A DNA stretch of 64,000 bases from Microcebus murinus (lineage: Eukaryota > Chordata > Mammalia > Primates > Cheirogaleidae), in assembly GCF_040939455.1 (NCBI RefSeq), contig NC_134116.1, positions 69,457,900-69,521,899 of the forward strand, given 5' to 3'. The translations under genes and the position numbers were made by a program. How positions within the stretch are numbered: the first letter of the stretch is position 1; the number at the start of each line of letters is the position of its first letter. Positions 58,507 to 64,000 of the stretch are shown one piece after another. The notes beneath the pieces were generated by a model that was not told the origin of the DNA, searched no databases, and worked only from the letters and a program-made list of their open reading frames with translations.

Positions 58507-61500
58507 GTAAGGGGCGGAGGAGGAGGAAGGGGAGGCAGCTGCGTTGATAGCCGCGCCGGCCGGCCCGCTTGTCCCCTCGGCCCTCGAGGTGGGCCAGGCA
58601 GTCTCGCTCAGGGGACCGCGAGGCGGCGGCGCGGACCGGCCAGGTCCGGGGCGCGAGGCCACCGTCCCGTCGGTCGGTCGCCAGGTGCCCAGAGCTGGCG
58701 AGGCGCGGCCCGGGCTTCCGAGCGGGCCCCCGGCGCTGCCCGTCCTCGGCGCCCCGAGGTTGGGGACAGGGCAGAGTGAGCTTGGGAAAGGAGACCGAGG
58801 AAGAAAGTGGGCTGAGAAGCCTTTTTCGTAAAGAAAAGCCCTCTCCTAGGTCTCCATGTCTGCGAAATTTAGAATCGCTTTTCAAGCAGGTGGGCGCTTA
58901 TAGAGTAACCGAAGAGCCAAGTTTAGTGGACACTTCGGGGCTGGTGGCAGGACGATAGGTGAATGACGTTGCTCTTAGTTTTAACACAGGGAAGTTTGCT
59001 TAGCGTCGGCACGGTGCCTTTCTGTCCCTTCTCTGCCGGCGTGGCGTGCTCTCTCCCACTTTGCGCCCCAGCGTGGCGTCCCAAAGCGCCTGTCCCCAAG
59101 CTGGTGCCCAAACGGGCTGAAGAGGGACCTGCGCTCCACACGGCCGCCACTTCCATGGAAATTAAAAAAGCCCACTGGGCTCTCTTAAAAGCACCTTATT
59201 TTTCATCCTCGTAGTGAAGCACATAATCAGTTTCGTGACCGCTTGGCAAAAAAAGTGAAAGGTGGTGGATCACTCCACCAGGAAGAAAGCATAAACGAGA
59301 CCTCCCCACCCCAGAAAGCAAGGCCAGCTCGCGTTGGCTTTCCTCTATTTCCCGCATCTTGATAAATAGGAGAGGACAACCTTTTGTGCTGAGTGACGGT
59401 ACCCGTCAGAAAGCGCTGCAGCATACTTAACCAAGCGATTAAGAGCAAGCTCTCTGAAATGGAATTATTACCCTTTTGAAGTGGACCCTTTTAACAGATT
59501 TTAATTTTTTCTAGAGGACCCTATTTAAACGCGGAAAAAGACAACGGTATTTTATGATGCAGGATTAGGCAGAGCTGCACAAAATGCAATTCTAAATAAA
59601 CTGATTATTTAGCAATGCGCAAATAATTACGGTTTCCCACCCTTAAGAGAGTGTGAAGCCCCAACTGACCCTTTTGTGTGCCTTTGTGAGGAGAGCTGCT
59701 AGCTCAGTTCTCCTGCTAGAGCTGTTTAAATCCCTTGACTCCTGGGGAAACTGCAGGCTCATGACTGCCTGGTGAGAGCCTCAGCCCATGCAGCTGCTCG
59801 GGGTGATAAGAGTGACATAAATAACAACTCACTAAAATGTAGGAGTGATTTGCTTTAAGCACTTCAGCACCTGCTGTTACTAATTAAGGGTTTTAGCCTG
59901 CCACCGATTGCAAATGGAAATCCAGTGTTTTTCAAATTGTAGAGACTAGAGTGCCCTGAGTGTTACTGTGATCACAGAAATCAAATGGAGTGGATGAAGA
60001 TGTTGGTGGTAATGATGTCAAATTATAAAAACTGCCCACACTTAAAGAATATGTACCAAGGAAGTTAATAGGGCTTACTCTTGAGTGGTGGATTTATAGA
60101 TGCTTTTTATTTCCCCTTTAGGCTTTATTGGGTTTTTCCTGTGTTTCCCAATGAATACACACTGCTTTTGTTTAAAAAGGTGCATAAGCAATTCAAATAG
60201 AAAAGAGATTTTCCATCAAATCAAGTCTAGCATTGCTACAAATTGTGGTGCTCACAGGTGAAAGTCTTAAAGGTACTAAAAGGCAGTTTTTCAGGCAGAA
60301 TATACTAGAAATTTTTTTTCTTTTTAGACATTCTTATCAGTAGATCCTCCTCGTAGCCTGTGTTCATATTACATTATCAACGAGATATTTTTAAACTGAA
60401 TATTCAGATTTATGTTGTTTCTAAGCCAGTTAATTGGAGTTACCTGTGATAGTGGACTTGAGCAGTGTTCTAATTTGTCTAATTATTAACCTGAATGTGC
60501 TACGGCACTGACTTTGTAAGGCAGGGAAAGAAGCCTTTGGCAAGAGAGTAAATCAGTTCTTTTCTTTGGAGTTTCTTTATGTCATGTCCTCTCTGTGCCA
60601 TGGTGCAAAAATTTCAGACTTGTGTGCAGAACGGTGAGTTAAGGGTGCTTGTTTTACCCTCTTCCCTTTCCACATCCACCTTCCTACCTCCTCTCAGATT
60701 TCTCCCCTCTCCCCAGTACCCATGTTCTGCCCTTCGTAGCTTTCTTGACATTTCCCCACAAGGCTGAGAGATTCTGGGGAGGTTGGGAGCTGAGCCTCTC
60801 AGAGGAATGGTACAGTCAGAATACCAGGCGCTAGCTAGCAAAAGATTCAAGTCAGGCAGCTGATGTCTGTTATTCTAAAACTTAACCTTTCACTCTGCAG
60901 TAGGCCCTAGTTCCTGACCTCTTGTGACTCTAGCAATGCAGAGATCAATTCGAGCTGTTTTTACTGACTAGCTTGGACACATTTTCCCCTCTAATTGCGC
61001 CTCTCCTTTTACCCCTCCCCGTCAGGCTGATTTGATGTTGTCTCAGAGTTTTTTTTGTTTTTTGTTTTTTTTTTGGTGCTCAGGTGTGGTATTTCTTGAG
61101 AAAACATGTCAATAACTACCACCTAGAAGGAATCGTACAAACCTTTCTCTTTGACAATCTTGTTATCCTCCAGACAAGGATCACCTAAGTGTCTTATTCA
61201 AAGCCACTAGTAAGTGGCTGAACTTAGTGACAGGCCCTGGTCTCTCTGCTTCAGAAACCTTTGCTTCCCTTCCCACTGCATTAAGCTGTTGAAAAAGTAT
61301 CGGTAACAGCTTTGGCAGAACTGAGGCTCATACACTATTCTTCCTGTGTTCCAAGAATTGAAAGCCATGCTTGCTTATCAGCAGAGAAGGGGGCTATTAG
61401 AATATAAATCCCATGAGGGCAGGGACCTTATCTGTTTGTTTACCTTGTAGTCTTAGCACCCAGCACTGTCTGTCCTGTAGAAGGGGATCAATAAATATCT

Positions 61501-62990
61501 AGGGAGAGAATAAATAAAACATAGTCAAGCAGATGCATAAAGTGGCAGGATGCTTTAAAATAAAAAGAAAATAAACTTTTCTTATACAAATACATACAGA
61601 CTTATAGCTCAGGACACCTTGGTTTATACGTGTTATTTTAGGTGATTATTAATAGCACACCCTTTCATTATCAAAAGTGTCTCAGTTTGGAAGATAAATT
61701 ATGTGGTCACCCTGCCTGTATAGGATAGGTTATTTTTGGATATTCACAGGTTGCTTCAATTAATCAGGTTAATTAAAAAAACTCTTATGACCACTTGTTA
61801 ATGATTGTTTCAGTGCTTGGCTTGGGGTTCACAAAGGAATATATTGGTATAGGAGAAATCATGTGCTACGGTGGAGATTTGCAGTCTGCACTCAGAGCAT
61901 CACAATGCCTTAAGAGTCCCACATTGCTCCTAAAGTGCTACTGGAAATGAATGTTTATAAAATAAAAAGGAAACATACTATCAGGGCCCTAACACTCTAT
62001 CGTGTAGAAATTCCAAATTTCAAAGGTTATTTGAAAGTGTTCAATGCTGTCTTCTTAGAATGTAGAGAATGTTCAGGGAAGCAGAAGGAAATAAGGTTGT
62101 TGAGGTAGGTTGATATCAGGCTATGAAAGGCCAAGCTAAGGAGTTTAAATTTTTATCCTGTTTAAAGTGGAGTGGGGCAGGTGAGGGAGACTGGCTCATG
62201 ATGGTGAATTGAGCACACACGTGAGCCTCTCCGTCCACCCCAAACTCCATAGCTGGAGATACTTTGAAAATATGATGATTCCTTCAGCAGGTAAGTATCA
62301 TGGAAAAGTAACAAGGCGGGTATTTCAAATTAAAAGAACAAAGAGACCTAACTACCAAATGCAGTGCACAGTCCTTAACGGGATCTTGGTTCAAACAGAG
62401 CAGCTTGTCTCTGAACATTAAAAAAATCCATAGAAAAACTTGAAATTAGGAAAGCAGATAAGATTCTATTACTATTAAAACAAAAGTAGGAAAACTACAG
62501 TTTAAAAGATACAAAGAAGAAATGCAGAGGAAAAACAATTTTAGTGATAGCTCAGGCTCAATGCTAGCAGAAACAAAGATGAAAGTGGCCCAAAAGGTAC
62601 TCACCTGGTTTGAATTAGTTGAATAGAGAACACCTGGGCCTGGTGGGCCCTGGATTTACTTTGGACTCTCCCAGCTCACTCCTATTAGAGCAGAAGCAAT
62701 GGTACTTTTAACTCTGGGATAAACCCCAGGAACTGCTCCCTAAGGAAAATGAACTATGCATGGCATGAGGGCTGCTGGTGTGGGTAATTTCCAGCCCTCT
62801 ACAAATGAGATGGAGGAGAAAAGGAAAGGCAGTTGTTCTCAGGAGGAAAACAAACTAATGTGCTTGTTTTTCAGAGTAAAGCCCCCAGTTTGCTTTTGTT
62901 AAATAGCTTGCTGCAGCCTCTCTGCTCTCCAGCCTCTGCTTCCACCCGTCCTGCTCATGCACACCAAACCTGTAGTCAGTTGTCCCATTA
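58507..62990. other. SOHLH2: SOHLH2 intron 1, proximal part
   Basis: Begins in the CpG island, then becomes ordinary intron sequence. Overlapping frames on both strands at 58500-59200 come from GC richness. An antisense MIR-like stretch may cover 61150-61265. No other landmarks before the L2 end at 61390. Confidence 0.6.
61390..61515 (+). repeat. L2 LINE 3' end
   Basis: 'tataaatcccatgagggcag', 'ggaccttatctgtttgttta', 'cttagcacccagcactgtc' and 'ggggatcaataaatatctag' form a clear L2 terminus. Confidence 0.85.
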
Positions 62991-62992
62991 AA

Positions 62993-63440
62993 GCCGTGGT
63001 CCTGCACCAGGGACCGGTTTCATGGAAGAATGCTTTGGGATGGTTTCAGGATGATTCAAGTACATTACATTTATTGTACAGTCAAACCTCTGTGCTAATG
63101 ATAACCTGTATTTGCAACTGCTCCCCAGAACTAGCATCACTGCCTCAGCTCCACCTCAGATCATCAGGCATTAGATTCTCATAAGGAGCACGTCCTAGAT
63201 CCTTCACATGCACGGAGATTTACAGTAAGGTTTGCGCCCCTATGAGGATCTAATTCCCCCATTGATCTGACAGGAGGCGGAGCTTATGTGTGGATGTGAG
63301 CGATGGGGAGCAGCTGTAAATACCGATGAAGTTTTGCTAGCTTGCCTACCGCTCCCTTCCTGCTGTCCAGCCTGGTTCCTAACAGGCCACGGACTCGGCT
63401 GGTACTGGTCTGCCGCCTGGGGTTTGGGGACGGCAGCATT
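62993..63440 (-). mobile_element. MER1-type hAT-Charlie element, reverse orientation
   Basis: 'accagggaccggtttcatgg', 'tcagatcatcaggcattaga', 'ttctcataaggagcac', 'tctgacaggaggcggagctt' and 'cctggttcctaacaggccac', then 'gcctggggtttggggac', are the MER1 (Charlie3-related) landmarks. Internal stretches are diverged. Confidence 0.8.
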
Positions 63441-63627
63441 ATAGGAAAGGTGTTTCTCCAACAGGGAAACACCATCCTAACTGCAGAGGAAACTGTTTAT
63501 TCACATCCACTTAGTCCTTGATTCATATTTATGTTTGGATAACCAAGGACTGCCTGACATTAGCAGAGCTAGACTCAAATGGACAGATACAACGATTATT
63601 CCAGAGACATATTATTGAAGTACTATA

Positions 63628-63952
63628 GTCTGAATGTTTGTGTCCCCCCACCCCCAGCCTGCCAAATTTGTATGTTGAAATCCTAACCCCTAAGGTAATG
63701 GTATTAGGGTGTGGGACCTTTGGGAGGTGATTAGCTCTTGAGTGAGGAACCCTCATGAATGGGATTAGGGAGACACTTGGCTCCTTCCACTGAGTGAGGA
63801 CATGGGGAGAAATTGTCATCTGTGAACCAGAAATTGTACTCTCACCAGACACTGAATCTGCCAGCACCTTGACCTTAGACTTTCTAACCTTCAAACTGTG
63901 AAAAATAAATTGCTATTGTTTATGAGCCACTCAGTTTATAGCAACAAAATAG
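63628..63952 (+). mobile_element. MaLR-type (ERVL-MaLR, MST/MLT1-like) solo LTR
   Basis: 'actatagtctgaatgtttgt', 'atgttgaaatcctaacccct', 'gggacctttgggaggtgatt', 'ctcatgaatgggattaggg' and 'ctcaccagacactgaatctg', then 'aaaataaattgctattgttt'. Sense to SOHLH2. It carries AATAAA at about 63903-63908, which could in principle end transcripts. Confidence 0.75.
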
Positions 63953-64000
63953 AATGAAGTGGGACATAAGGGAATAGAAAAAAAACAACTTTTAAAATTC

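Larger units (their letters stand above)
58180..58780 (+). promoter_or_regulatory. SOHLH2: SOHLH2 CpG-island promoter
   Basis: A sharp GC- and CpG-dense block (for example 58335-58440 and 58540-58760) around the first coding exon. No TATA box is placed. Several GC boxes and CG runs suit a CpG-island promoter. In germ-cell genes such islands are often silenced by methylation in the soma; whether this one is cannot be seen here. Confidence 0.8.

Noticed and set aside
58110..59214. Many overlapping frames of up to 137 codons on both strands around the SOHLH2 CpG island
   Set aside because: High GC lowers stop-codon frequency; products are Arg/Pro/Gly/Ala-rich with no domain. Only the 16-codon exon with a donor site has support.
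58507..64000. SOHLH2 exon 2 inside the window
   Set aside because: I looked for an acceptor followed by the AKIDILLVGDV-type start of exon 2 and did not see it.

Overview
This is a stretch of primate nuclear genome, most likely from a strepsirrhine (lemur-type) primate. The evidence is the repeat content. Dimeric Alu elements carry a long A/T-rich linker with a 'gaaattaattggccaactga' motif, which is typical of strepsirrhine rather than ape or monkey Alus. There are several L1 3' ends of a type I associate with lemurs and galagos, mixed with repeats common to all mammals or primates (MIR, L2, MER5A, MER20, MER1, MER2, Tigger1, MaLR and ERVL LTRs). No bacterial, phage or plasmid features are present.

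Two host genes lie head to tail on the + strand. Bases 511-48037 hold the complete coding part of CCDC169 (coiled-coil domain protein; human C13orf38) in eight exons. All introns are GT-AG, the exon phases join without a break, and the product is 214 residues. Its promoter is a CpG island at about 295-670 with a perfect CRE. Bases 58459-58506 hold the first coding exon (16 codons) of SOHLH2, a germ-cell bHLH transcription factor, inside a second CpG island at about 58180-58780. The rest of SOHLH2 lies beyond the window. This order matches human 13q13.3, where CCDC169-SOHLH2 read-through transcripts are known.

Region by region: 1-510 promoter and 5' UTR; 594-10597 introns 1-2 with old repeats and a 415-bp TA-flanked MITE just before exon 3; 10598-10831 exons 3-4, only 82 bp apart; 10832-28095 the largest intron, with Alu, L1, MER5A, L2 and ERV fragments; 28096-28488 exons 5-6; 33186-33262 exon 7; 33263-47937 intron 7. 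Intron 7 holds a Tigger1 with an older Alu nested in it, ERVL-type LTRs, L1 pieces, two nearly identical strepsirrhine Alus and, between them, a full-length retrocopy of HNRNPA3. That retrocopy has an intact 355-codon frame, a poly(A) tail and a 15-bp target duplication. Bases 47938-48037 are the last coding exon. Bases 48038-58180 are intergenic with L1, Alu, MaLR and MER20. Bases 58507-64000 are the start of SOHLH2 intron 1, with MER1 and MaLR copies.

I found no new multi-gene system. The best candidate for something not yet described is the intact HNRNPA3-type retrocopy. Next come the exon-phase logic of CCDC169/SOHLH2 read-through and the promoter motifs of the two genes. Repeat family names come from pattern recognition without a database search, and most repeat edges are good to about 10-30 bp.
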